A DNA stretch of 64,000 nucleotides from contig JBBHKE010000454.1 of NCBI GenBank assembly GCA_037447655.1, positions 112,826-176,825 on the forward strand, in the 5' to 3' direction. Positions 23,127 through 33,396 of this stretch are shown here, piece by piece. Below the pieces are notes generated by a model. It made no database searches and was not told the DNA's origin. It saw only the letters and a program-made list of their open reading frames with translations. The position numbers were made by a program, and so were the translations under genes. Position 1 is the first letter of the stretch. Every line of letters starts with the position of its first letter. This DNA is from Zygnema cylindricum. Taxonomy: Eukaryota; Streptophyta; Zygnematophyceae; Zygnematales; Zygnemataceae.

Positions 23127-24211
23127 TCATTTCCTAGTGCTACTATCAAAACCCTTATCATCTAATAAAGACGTAGAGATGAGGTTTTTGTTCAGCTCCG
23201 GAATAATCAATACATCGGAGAATGTAACTATGGATGTCTTTCCTTGTACTAACACTTTTAGATGTACCGATCCTACAAGAGTAGTAGTGACTATCCTCCC
23301 ATCCTCGTACTCTATCTCTAAGGTGGGAATCTTTCTTATCTTAGTGAACAGGTGCCTATCCTTACACATGTGCATTGAGGCACCTGAATCTACAATCTAG
23401 CCTGCTTTAGCTTTCAATCCATTAAAAGCACATTTTTGCTTTGGTGGAATTTCGACCTCGTTTTTGGCTTCCAACTCCTCACCTAATAGGAGTTCATCGT
23501 CCTCGTCCTCGGATTCCGCCTCATGTACATGTGTCACAAGGGTTTTTTTTTATTTCCTCTCGAGGGTCCAGCGGTCTGCCCCCCATTTAACGGAAGCTCG
23601 GTTAACTTAGTGCATTCATGCATATAGTGCCCCGATTTCTTACAAAAATGACACAAACCCATGGGAGTCGTTGGTCCGAACTCCTCGGTTTGATTTTTCT
23701 GCCGCTCCCCTCGATAATTTCTAACCTGTTTCTTGGAATCATTGTTCCTCCAATCGGTCCCAGCTGCCAAGGCCTGCCCACTCTCTCCTCCCATTCAGAT
23801 CTCAATCGTATTATCTCGAACGATAATCATTCCTACCACTGAGTTCCATATCCACCTTGAGTTTGGCAAGTCCTGCACACGGTTGACTATGTTCTCGAAC
23901 TCATCTGGTAACTTCATCAATAAACAGTTGACCTTTTCCTTTTCACTAAATTCTTTTCCAACACTCTCTAGCTCCATGAAAAGTGTAGCAAGCTCATTGC
24001 AAAAATCCAACATCTTCCCCCGTTTGTATATATACTCATTAATTTTCTGATCAGCCAACTGTTGTTGCTTAATCGTACCACTTCGGTACATCCCTATGAG
24101 AGCCATCCAAATATCGGATGCCCTTTCTACCTGCAAATGAGAACATGCAAGCTCTTGAGTAAGGTGGCGGAGGATGAAGTGCTTTGCCGCCTGAAATTCT
24201 GTGTCCTCCAT
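23127..24211 (-). pseudogene. E3 gag-protease, fused to an LTR start codon
   Basis: The open frame at 23795-24211 begins MEDTEFQ, then AAKHFILRHLTQELACSHLQ. The first residues come from the inserted LTR (24191 onward), whose terminal ATG reads in frame into this gag. The capsid-like region is followed by the knuckle CHFCKKSGHYMHEC (about 23620-23665) and the protease IVDSGASMHMCKD (23127-23400). The Trp normally before IVDSG is a TAG stop here. Confidence 0.85.
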
Positions 24212-25209
24212 TGGACTACAGAATACAAGAAGCCTCTAGATTGTATTTAACTAACCCACTTTAAGCCACGACCACTGCTGCCCAAGAAGGCAAAATGACA
24301 ATTTGACTGCACCCCTGTGCACCGTGGACTCCTCTGAGTCTGTAGCAAAAAGAATCACTGAAAACGGCCAACCAGCCGATAAGTTATGAGGCACTAAAAA
24401 TGCCATTTTGTACAAACTCTCAAAGGGGGAGGTGACTACCTACCAAAATTTTCTAAGTCCTGATTCCTTCTAATATTTTCTAATAAGTGAAGTACGGACC
24501 AATCAAATTACTGTACTGTACCAAAAAGTACTACTGCCGGTGTACCTTTTGTACGGCCTATGTACGACAAGGCTATTAAGTGGACGCTTGTCTGCTTTTT
24601 ACTAGTCCGTACATTCCTCGGAATTCCTATGACCGAATGTCATTTCTCCACTTGGCTCCAAGTCATGCCACGTCACAAAACGCCAAGGTGACCACTTCGG
24701 GATTTCGGCGATGACGTGCGCTGTCGGATTCGTAATGAGACGTAATCTTAACCGTTATAATTACTTGCGAGATATTTGTTTCGCTTTCAAACAAATGCGA
24801 GGTATTCATTTTGAAGTGATGTCGTACTAAAACTGTATCTATGCACGCCGTATCTTGTTTTAGTAAAATTGATTTCTTAGTTCCTAAATGTATATATATC
24901 TATCATACTCTATAACACTTAGCATTGGTCCTAGTCTAGTAGGATAAAGCTGACCGCTATCGACCAACTTGACGAACCGCAGGTTCCGGGTTCAAATCCC
25001 GGGTCCGTCAGGACTATTTTTAGTAACCTACTAAAAATAACTGCTTGTTGAAGTAAGGCAGCCATGGATCAACCACCTTCTATATCCTTCAGTAACTACA
25101 ACAAGTATGGGGGCTAGAGAAAGGAGGTGGAGGCAGGCTGTCTGTTCTTTTCTTTTTTCCTAACATATCTAAACCTAGAATATAGTATAGAAATCTATGA
25201 ATTTCAACA
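24191..25209 (-). mobile_element. solo copia LTR inserted in E3 gag
   Basis: 1019 bp, from TGAAATTCTGTG to TTTCAACA. The gag sequence continues on both sides. It carries the terminal hairpin (ATTCTGTG / the pairing arm ACAGAAT), the TGCAC-CCCT-GTGCA hairpin (24308-24321), CGGC/GCCG and GGCA/TGCC hairpins, a GTAC cluster, a tRNA-like module (24938-25010) and the loop hairpin at 25062-25140. No clean 5-bp duplication was found, perhaps because of a small deletion at the left junction. Confidence 0.8.
24938..25010 (+). ncRNA. tRNA-like module, antisense within LTR
   Basis: The sequence shows an A-box-like TAGGATAAAGCTGACCG, a perfect T-arm (CCGGG, loop TTCAAAT, CCCGG at 24986-25002) and a GTCCGTCA 3' end. 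A run of five T follows at 25017-25021, as expected for a Pol III terminator. The acceptor stem does not pair convincingly, so this is a tRNA-like promoter unit, not a clear tRNA gene. Equivalent segments lie at the same place in nearly all related LTRs. Confidence 0.65.
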
Positions 25210-25360
25210 TATATTGTTGAAGTCCTAGGTATCAGTATCATTCTTCTCGTTCCTCTGAATAGGTGACATGAATGCCGAACCAGTGGCTATTGGTGTGGTC
25301 GTCTCCTTCTCCTTTATTTTGTCCACCACGACGCCTTCCTTTGTCTCCTCCGTTGTACAT
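25210..25360 (-). pseudogene. displaced N-terminal part of E3 gag
   Basis: It matches the gag segment of E7 and E10 that codes around EKEKTTPIATGS and MSPILRNEE (compare 38500-38640). It was separated from the rest of gag by the solo LTR at 24191-25209 and is cut at about 25360 by an LTR fragment. Confidence 0.7.
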
Positions 25361-25691
25361 TACAATAGTTTAAATAGTAATGAAACCCTATATCTCCTAA
25401 CGGACTTCTACGACAGACTGGTTAGAGCTAACGGCTACGCCGCGCTCTGCCGGTCGGGGGTTCGAGTCCTGCCGGACTCAATCTTTTGTTGAGAGTGGCT
25501 TAAGCCACTCTTTTGTCCTTCCTATGGAGTTGAGGCAGCCATGGCTCCATTGCTCTCTCTCTCTCTCTCCTTCAGTGACTACAACAAGTATGGGGGCGAG
25601 AGAGAGAGAAGAGGTAGAGGCAAGCTGCCTACATTTTCTTTTCTAATAAATTTAGACCTAGAAAATATACTAAAAACTACTTATTTCAACA
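25361..25691 (-). repeat. LTR fragment of another copia subfamily
   Basis: It starts in mid-LTR and ends TATTTCAACA. It includes a tRNA-like unit, a perfect AGAGTGGCTT/AAGCCACTCT hairpin and the CAGTGACTACAACAAGT loop hairpin with (CT)n/(AG)n arms. It closely resembles the LTRs at 56646-57638 and, inverted, 46348-47357. Confidence 0.75.
25410..25480 (+). ncRNA. tRNA-like module, antisense within LTR
   Basis: Contains an A-box-like ACTGGTTAGAGCTAACGG and a consensus-like B-box GGTTCGAGTCC, with GACTCAATCTTTT downstream. The T-stem has one mismatch and the acceptor stem is not convincing. Near-identical units occur at 57361-57430 and, inverted, 46561-46632. Confidence 0.65.
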
Positions 25692-26646
25692 AATAACTGC
25701 CACCCTGGCAGACAAAAACTCTTACCACCTTCACCCCTATGAAGGTAAGACTCCCCCAAGTTGATAGCAAAAAGAATATTTGAAAGTGCTCCCTTGAGCA
25801 GTAAGTTATGGAGGGTCAAATTTGACCTTTTGTACAAGAGCTCTCTTAGAGAGAGGGTCCTCTCTACCAAATTTTTCTAAGTCCTATCTCTCTTTAAAAC
25901 TCTATCTACTGACGTACGGCACCGATCATATTACTGTGTCGTACAAAAAGGTATAGGTGCTGGTGTACTTTCTGTACGGACATTGTACGACATGGCCAAA
26001 AAGTTGACACATGTCATATCCGGATTTGTTTGCGTAATCGTTGGAGATGCCATAATCCAATGTCATGGTGCCACGTGTCATCTGATGTGGCGATAACCAC
26101 AAACCGCCGAAATCTTCTTCCGGGATTTCGACATTCATTGCGGCCGTCCAATTAAATGCAGATTTCAATCTTAGCCGTTAAAATAAATGCGCGGTATTCG
26201 TTTGGCTTTCGAAACAAATGCGTGGTACTTATTTCTTCTCCGTACCTTAAGCCGTATTTTATATAACCGAATCTATGTATCCAGTAAATAGTTACCGTTT
26301 AATGAATTAGTCGACGTGGAAACATTTATAGATTTATCAAACCCTATATGACCTAACATTAGTCTTAGACTAAACGGCTAAAGCTACCCCCTATCGGCAG
26401 TTTGATTGAAGGTAGGTCCAGGATCATATCCTGGTTTCAACAGGTACTCTTTTAGTATATCAACTAATCTACTACCCGTAAATCTTTGGATAGCATAGGT
26501 AGCCATGGCTCTAGCTTCCTCTCTAACTTTTAGTGACTGCAACAAGTGTGGGAGTTGAAGAGAGGAGTTAGAGGCAGATTGCCTTGGCTTCTTTTCTACA
26601 TTATATTTTAGTCTTAGAAAATACTAAAAAACCATCAATTTCTACG
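25692..26646 (-). repeat. 5' LTR of E3, truncated at its inner end
   Basis: The first ~105 bp, holding the terminal hairpin and gag ATG, are missing. The rest includes the CTTCACCCCTATGAAG hairpin, the GTAC cluster, a tRNA-like segment (T-arm CCAGG/CCTGG at 26418-26434) and the loop hairpin at 26505-26590. It ends TTTCTACG before the target copy GAGTA. Confidence 0.8.
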
Positions 26647-26651
26647 GAGTA

Positions 26652-27331
26652 CAGTAGAAGAAGGTACTTCTGCGGATGTACTTTCTATACAACCACTGTA
26701 CGACATGGATATAGAGAGAACGCTTGTTACCTCTAGACTTGTCTCCCGATTTCTTGCAAATTCAACCAACTATTGATAGGGTGTCATGTGGAGTCCGATG
26801 ACGTGACAATCGCAAACAGTGAAGGTGGCCATTCTGCAATGACCGCTTGAATTGGGGCCGTACGACGTTAACTTGCTTTTATTTCGCGCCGTTGAAAGTA
26901 AGTGTTCGCACCATTAAATTTTATGCTATTCGTGTGCTTGCCAAATATCTAACTGTATATATGTTATTATCCTACAATTCCGTTAATCAACTTAGTCCAC
27001 TAATATCTATTTTTATGTTTATCAAACCTTATATATCCCAGCATAGGTATTAGAGAAATGGATAAGACGACTGGCTAGCATGGTAGTCTATAGAGATCAG
27101 GATCAAATCGCTATCTTTTTGGAAGCTCGTTTTCTTCTTCTGGCTGCTCACGCAGCCACAACTCAATCTCTCCTCTAACTCTTTCTCACTAGTCTTTAGT
27201 GACTACGACAAGTATGAGGACTGGAGAGGTGGAAAGGCAGAGCGGGAAAGGCAGGGCCTAAATGCCAAGTAAGACCTTTTAGTTTTCCACATTCAGACCT
27301 AGAAAATAGGACCAAACCTCAGATTTGAACA
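26652..27331 (-). repeat. 5' LTR of E2, left part in element sense
   Basis: It continues the LTR cut at 19148 and resembles the LTR at 11301-12304: the GTAC cluster, CTCTAGACTTGTCTCC, a tRNA-like segment near 27060-27120 and the loop hairpin at 27150-27250. It ends GATTTGAACA. Confidence 0.8.
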
Positions 27332-27341
27332 TAGTGTATTT

Positions 27342-28381
27342 TGCAACTTTGACACCTCCATTGGTCCTTAGAGTAGCCAGCTCACTAGATGCCCTTAGGA
27401 TAACCTTTACCCCTTTGAGTTTGATCAATACCAATTGTCACCTTAACAAACACTAGACTAAACTAATTTCATTTTTGTGAAGACAAGACTCCCGTAAAAA
27501 GAATCACTTAATTTGCTCCCTTGAGCAGTGAGTTATGGATGGTCAAAGTTGACCTTTTGTATAGATGCGCTCTATGAGAGAGGTAACTACCTAAGAATTT
27601 TCAAAGTCTTAATCCCCTCTCTGAATCCCCTACTACTGTTGTACCTAGCCAATCCTACGACTATAAAGTATAAGAAGGCATAGGTGTTGCTGTACTTCTT
27701 GTACGACCATGGTACGGCATGGTCGTTTCCCTCACTTTTGTCAGTTCTTGAGCTTTAGTTTCTCCCTCCCCAATCTCCGCTGTCCACTAGTAGGCTGCCA
27801 AGTGTCATTCGGTGACATCTCCTCCATAAACCGCCAAAACGACCACTCCGGTGCCTCGGCTCCATTGTGAGCCTTCCGATCAACATCAACATATAATTCT
27901 GTCCGTTTAAATTGAATGTTTTTGTCATTTTGTGCGACTTGATTTCTTTTAGTGCGTCCACGGTAGTTCCATGTATTTTCCGAGCCGTAACTCGTTAAAT
28001 GAATTTCGTTTCGTGTACGTGTATAAATACTTATCGTACCCTATATATCCTAGGATGGGTCCTAAACTATAGGATAAAGCTAACGGCTACCAGCTACTTT
28101 GACAAACGGTAGGTACCACGATCAAGTCCTGATTTCGGTTGCCCTTTTGATAAATCTCGTCGAATCTGTTCCCTGTCCTCATGAGAAGTTCGGCAATTAT
28201 TCCTTGTTCTCTTGAGAAGCCTTGGCAGCCATGGCTCTAACTCCCTCTTTAGTCTTTAGTGACTACAAGTGTGGGGACTTGAGAATGGAGTAAGTGGTAG
28301 TCTGCCTTTGCTTCTTTACTATTTTTATTTTACACTATTCAGACTTAGAAATACCAAACTGAAACCATTAATATCTATACA
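27342..28381 (-). mobile_element. solo copia LTR E4
   Basis: 1040 bp from TGCAACTTTGACACCTCC to TATCTATACA, with all family modules including a tRNA-like segment (about 28065-28145, GATCAAGTCC) and a loop hairpin with a shortened loop (AGTGACTACAAGTGTGGG, near 28260). No matching target duplication was found. Confidence 0.75.
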
Positions 28382-28499
28382 TTCTAAAATAGACCATGAT
28401 ACAAATGTATTTCTAGATATTTCCATTTCTTTGTATGGCTCTTACTTACGCGATACCTCGCTCAGTTTTACACGATATCGACAGAATAAAACCCTTAGT

Positions 28500-29536
28500 T
28501 GCAATTCTGTGTCCTCCATTGGACCACAGAATACAGGAAGCCTCTACATAGTATTTAACTAACCCACTTGAAGCCACAACCACTGCTGTCCAGGAAGACA
28601 AAATGACAGTTTAACTGCACCCCTATGCAGCCTGGACTCCCCTGAGTCTGTAGCAAAAAGAATCACTGAAAACGGCCAACCAGCCGATAAGTTATGAGGC
28701 AGTAAAAATGCCAATTTGTACAAACTCTCAAAGGGAGAGGTGACTACCTACCAAAATTTTCTAAGTCCTGATTCCCTCTAATAACTTCTATCTACTAAAG
28801 TACGGACCAATCAGATTACTGTATCGTACCAAAAAGTACTACTGCAGGTGTACCTTTTGTACGGCCTATGTACGGCAAGGCTATTAAGCGGACGCGTGTC
28901 TACATTTCATTCGTCTGTACATTCCTTGGAATTCCCATGACCGAATGTCATCTCTCCACGTGGCTCCAGGTCATGCCACGTCACAAAACGCCAAAGTGAC
29001 AATTCTGGGATTTCGGCGATGATGTGCGCCGTTGGATTTTCAGCGAGACGCAATCTTAGCCGTTATAAATACTTGCGCGATATTTGTTTCACTATCGAAA
29101 CAAAATGTGTGATATCCGTTTTGAAATAGAATCGTACTTCGTACTTTCATAAATCTGTATCTATGCATGCCATATACAGTTTTAGTTAAATGGATTTGTT
29201 CCTCCCTAAATTTATATATATCTATCACATACTATAGCATTTAGCATTGGTTGTAGTCTAATAGGATAAAGCTGACTGCTATCGGCCAACTTGACGAACG
29301 GCAGGTTCCGGGATCAAATCCCGTTTCCGTCAAGGATATTTTTAGTAACCCACTAGAAATAACTGCATGTTGAACTAAGGCAGCCATGGATCAACCACCC
29401 TCTCTATCTTTCAGTGACTACAACAAGTATGGGGGCTAGAGAGAGGAGGTGGAGGCAGGCTGCTCGTCCTTTTCTTTTCTTTTATCCTAACATATTTAAA
29501 CCTAGAAAATACTCTAGAAATTTATTAATGTCAACA
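28500..29536 (-). mobile_element. solo copia LTR E5
   Basis: 1037 bp from TGCAATTCTGTG to AATGTCAACA, closely resembling 24191-25209. It keeps the perfect ATTCTGTG/CACAGAAT terminal hairpin, the CGGC/GCCG hairpin, the GTAC cluster, the tRNA-like segment (about 29262-29330, GATCAAATCCCG then ATTTTT) and the loop hairpin at 29383-29462. No clean target duplication is seen. Confidence 0.78.
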
Positions 29537-29799
29537 AAGTACTGTAAGTCTTGTAGGAAAATGTCAAAATGCACAGAAGGAAATAAACTTTGTGCACTAT
29601 AATAAAATGAACTGGCGTAAAAATATAAATTGAAATTAAATGAAAAAATGCACATCGTCACGCGCGACGAAATCGAGCCACACTATCTACAAATCAACAT
29701 TCTTACATTGACTACGAAATTTCGTGCGTTTCAAAAAAAAATCCGTATAAGACTTACAGTACTTCAGCTTAAAGAGGTTTCGTTTCAATTTGCGTCCAA

Positions 29800-30053
29800 G
29801 GGTGGACTTCCATTAGCAAGAAAGTAGGGTTTTTTACTGACGGTCGTACCGTTTCGTACAGGTTGGTACAATTTTTTTTTTCCTAGAAAAACAACATTAA
29901 AGAAAAATATCCAATGTTGTAGGTGTAATTTCGGACCGTCGAATTTTTTAGCCACGCAAATAAAAAGTGGTTTACTATCGCGACCTAATGGATGGCACAC
30001 ATTTCAGTAAAAAATTCCGTACAATTTTTGAGACGCCTAATAGAAGTCCACCC
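29800..30053. mobile_element. Harbinger-like MITE B4
   Basis: Termini GGGTGGACTTCCATTAG and CTAATAGAAGTCCACCC, flanked by CAA (29797-29799) and TAA (30054-30056). It is 254 bp. The right TAA is followed at once by a solitary terminus GGGTGAAGTTCCATCA (30057), as at B2. Confidence 0.7.
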
Positions 30054-30078
30054 TAAGGGTGAAGTTCCATCATACGTT

Positions 30079-31380
30079 TGAAATTCTATGGGCTCCATTG
30101 CCAGACAGAATTCACAGATCAAAAAGAAGCTAATCTAGATAGTGCCGACTCCAACTCGATATATATCCAAAATGACTGACACCTTGACAATCAAAACCCC
30201 ATTAAAGCTTCACCCTTGTGAATCAATACTTTCTGTGTGCTCAGTTCCACCACAGAATGCAAAGTTAGAATATGTGATTTGGATACATTCTCCCACTTTG
30301 ACTTTCCCTTAGAAATGCAGCCACCTAGGTAGGCAAAAACTCTGACCGACTACACCCTTGTGTAGCCTGAACTCCCCTGAGTCCGCATAAAAAAGAATCA
30401 CTGAAAATGGCCAAGTAAATTGATAGTTATGGCTGGCCAAAGTTTGCCCTTTATACAGATGCTCTCTAGGAGAGAGGTGGCTACCTACCCGAAATATTCT
30501 AAGTCGTAAACCCCTCTCTAAACCCTCTATTACTGAGGTACAGACCAATCATATTGCCGTATAGTACTTAAAGGTACAGGTGTCGCTGTACCTTTTGTAC
30601 GCCCATCGTACGACATGGCTAAAAAAGTCAACACATGTCCTACTCGGATTCGCTCTTATAATCCTTGAAATTCTTGCTTCCAAATCTTATCTCTCCACGT
30701 GGTGCCAGGTCATGCCACGTCAAAAAAACGGTACCGTATAAGAAAGTACAGGTGCCGCAGTACTTTTGTACGAAGAGTGTACGATATTGCCATAATGTGA
30801 CATTTGTCACATCCAGATTTGTTGTGTTCCGTTCTGGAGATTCCGCAACTTGTAAGATGTCACCACATGTCATCCGGAGTGGTGACGTCCGCAAACCGCC
30901 AAATTATCCTTTCGCGTAGCCGACGCTAATCATGGCCGTCCGATTTATTTCGGCATTTCATACGGATTGTCGAAACAAATGTCCGTACTATTTGTTTAGT
31001 CCGGTACTTAAAAGTACAACTGTTTCTATGCCATATAAACGTAATCCATTTAAATGAAAAACCCTAATAAATTCTATTTAAATATCTACCAAACCCTAGC
31101 ACTAGTCTGAGACTAAACGGACAAAGCTGACGGCTACTGGTTACTTGACGGACGGTAGGTACTAGGATCAATTCCTGGGTTCGTCAAATACCTTTTTGGT
31201 AAGTCTACCAAATATACACCCTTTCTCGATAGAGAGCCAAGGCAGCCATGGCTCTAGCTCCCTCTCCAGCCTTCAATGACTATAACAAGTGTGGGGGCTT
31301 GGATAAGGGAGTTAGAGGCAGACTGCCTCTGCCCTTTTTCCTATACTAAACCAGACCTAGAAAATACTCAAATATCAACA
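30079..31380 (-). repeat. 3' LTR of miniaturised copia element E6
   Basis: 1302 bp from TGAAATTCTATGGG to AAATATCAACA. The extra length comes partly from a diverged direct duplication of the GTAC-cluster region (about 30545-30725 against 30730-30905). It carries the terminal hairpin (AATTCTATGGG / CAGAATT), a tRNA-like segment (about 31115-31190; T-arm CTAGG/CCTGG) and the loop hairpin at 31246-31330. CTCCCCTTATTTTCTAG follows. Confidence 0.75.
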
Positions 31381-31476
31381 CTCCCCTTATTTTCTAGTCT
31401 ATTTTCCTTTCAACTCCCACAAACAAATAAACAAACATCCCCTCCCCTTTTTCTTTTTCTTTTTCCTTTTTCCTTT

Positions 31477-32480
31477 TCATTTCATAAAACTTAAGAAAAT
31501 ACTCTTGTATTTAACAGAATGCATTAGATGAATCGAAATAATAATTGCATCGCAAATTTTATTTAACATCCCACTTTTTATAAATCCGAGCAAAGATTTT
31601 ATCCACCTCATCACTTTTCCATCCACACACAAACCGATTTCCATCTTGCGATCCAAACAGCCAGCCCCATCTCCAATCTGCAACATACACCCAGATGCTA
31701 ACCCTTTTACAGGCACACCTTCATAAATGCCATGACTCCCTTTAGTGATGTCAAAACCATTACCCCCAGAAATTGAGTTTTCCTTACTCTCTCCCATCAT
31801 TTTCTTTCCACTATCACTTTCTATTTTTATTCCCAAAAAATATTTCTCCTCCCCTAAACCTTTCATTAAATATTTTCCTTCTCCCGTATCCTTTAGAGCC
31901 CCCTCTAGATTCACTTCTCCCCTTTCCTCGGAGTCCGTTGAAGTCTCCATTTCGAACCAGTTTTTAGTTTCCAAAATATCTATGAAATTGTCCTCACTAA
32001 TTTTATCTTTCCCGTTTTCACTTGTGGATCCTAGATCTGACTTTCTCATTTCTAAGTCATACACTCTACACTCCTCGACATCCTCAAGTAACTCCTCTCT
32101 CTCTACTTCCCTTATACCTCCAGAAGCACATTGTTTTTTTCGTGGAATTTCTGTGTACTTTTCTCTCTTCTCCATTCTACCAATGTGAAGAAGCTCCAAA
32201 ATTTTTTCATCCTCTTTCTCCTCTTCCCCTTCTTCCTTCTCATTCACACTCCAACTTCTAAGTTTTCCAAACGAGGACACTCCTCCATATAGTGACCCGG
32301 TTCTCTACAAAAGAAACAAACCCTTTTTTTCAAAGCTCCCGTTTCTTTTCCTCTCCCTTTCTTTCCACCAAAGTTCCCATAAGGTTTACCTTTGTCTTTC
32401 TTACTCTCATCACACTTCCGCTCGTCACCGCCACTCCAATCGATCGTCGGATTCCACTTTTGTAGCCACGGCTTCCTCAA
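31477..32480 (-). pseudogene. condensed copia polyprotein relic (267-codon frame plus knuckle)
   Basis: On the minus strand, a gag knuckle (CFFCREPGHYMEEC, 32244-32480) overlaps, after a one-base shift, an open frame of 267 codons (31477-32280). That frame strings together short copia-like patches in normal order: TEIPRKKQCASGGI (gag end), VEECRVYDLEM (integrase C-part), GLGEEKYFLGIKIESDSGKK (RT), MLQIGDGAGCLDRK (RNase H) and MRWIKSLLGFIKSG (RNase H end). Most intervening sequence is missing, including the protease and RT catalytic motifs, yet the frame stays open. It is not an active polyprotein. It may be a chance product of many deletions or a selected small protein. Confidence 0.6.
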
Positions 32481-32489
32481 GATTACCTC

Positions 32490-33396
32490 ATGGTCTCCAA
32501 GAGGTATACATGAAGGGTGTCGTACTATTGGAACTTCCCAATTCCGACGTGTAACCTCGGAGTACGATGAGTAATGGATAGGGAACTTCCATCGGCCAAT
32601 TGCACCGACTGACGATCCGTTAGCACCATGAGTGGAAGTTTCAACTTTTTCACTGTTACCTCGTTGATGAAGTTCCCCGATGCGCCAGAGTCTACCATGA
32701 AGCTAGCGGCGCTCATTCCAATTCGACCTTGAAATATTAAAGGGTCTCGTCCTTCACCAGCTAACCTCATGACGTTAAGTTTGCCCTTCTTGGGACCTCT
32801 CCTCTTTGGGCATTCTCGGGCCATATGGTCTGGAGAACCGCAATGGAAGCATAAGCCGTTTTCCTTCCTCCGTTGAAGCTCATCGGGGGACAAGTCATTA
32901 GTCTTGGCCTCGGTAGTCTTCTTCTTTTTCGGCAGCACGTTGACCGCCTCCTTATTCTCATCAATTGCTCCGAGTTCCATGGGAGTTGGACCAACATATT
33001 GTCCACCTCCTCCGCCGCTGCTCGACCCATAATGATAGGGTCTGCGGAAGGTGAAGTCAACAAAATCGGTTTGTTCGGCAAACTGAATGATTGCCGAGAG
33101 AGTAGGGGTCGTACTTTCTTGAGCAAGCCATTGCTCCACATCCCTCCGAATGGATGCTTTAAGCCCCTTCACGTAGCAATCCACGGCTTCATCCTCCGTC
33201 GTTGTAGGTATTTGAACTTTGCACTCCAAGAGCCGTTGCGTGCACTCCAACACCGAGGTTCGTTGTCTCAAAATCGCAATCTTATCCCTTGCGGCCTTAA
33301 CCGTGTTAACGAATTGCCAAGAGTCGCGGAGGAGTTGAATAAATAGAGACAACAAACAGTCGGTATCTCATCGTTTTCCACTATGGTCCTCCACGA
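32490..33396 (-). pseudogene. G1 gag C-terminal part, zinc knuckle and protease
   Basis: It reads WRTIVENDEIPT at the break, then (after a frameshift) LFIQLLRDSWQFVNTVKAA, a long helical capsid region and VDCYVKGLKASIRRDVEQW. The single knuckle CFHCGSPDHMARECP follows at about 32808-32855, then the aspartic protease FMVDSGASGNFI at about 32675-32710. This is a typical Ty3/gypsy gag-protease arrangement. The frame ends at a stop after VGIGKFQ (32525), and similarity continues faintly to about 32490. Confidence 0.85.

Larger units (their letters stand above)
19149..26646 (-). mobile_element. Ty1/copia element E3 nested in the 5' LTR of E2
   Basis: It is flanked by GAGTA on both sides. The 3' LTR is 19149-20168, the internal region runs to about 25360 and the 5' LTR remnant is 25692-26646. 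The interior is itself disrupted by a solo LTR (24191-25209). The gag start plus the first ~105 bp of the 5' LTR are replaced by an LTR fragment of another subfamily (25361-25691). Confidence 0.85.
13136..27331 (-). mobile_element. Ty1/copia element E2, split by nested E3
   Basis: A minus-strand LTR retrotransposon with its 3' LTR at 13136-14465, a polyprotein relic at 14483-18827, and its 5' LTR split into 18828-19148 and 26652-27331. The split is caused by element E3, whose two ends are flanked by GAGTA (19144-19148 and 26647-26651). The outer target copies are TTGTG (13131-13135) and TAGTG (27332-27336), four of five identical. The internal region lies between a polypurine tract and a half-tRNA primer site and has the Ty1/copia order (integrase before RT). 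All reading frames are broken. Confidence 0.85.

Noticed and set aside
22020-24211. Alternative genetic code, because TAG or TAA replaces Trp or Gln in conserved motifs
   Set aside because: Stops are at different places in different copies and are accompanied by frameshifts. Ordinary decay explains them.
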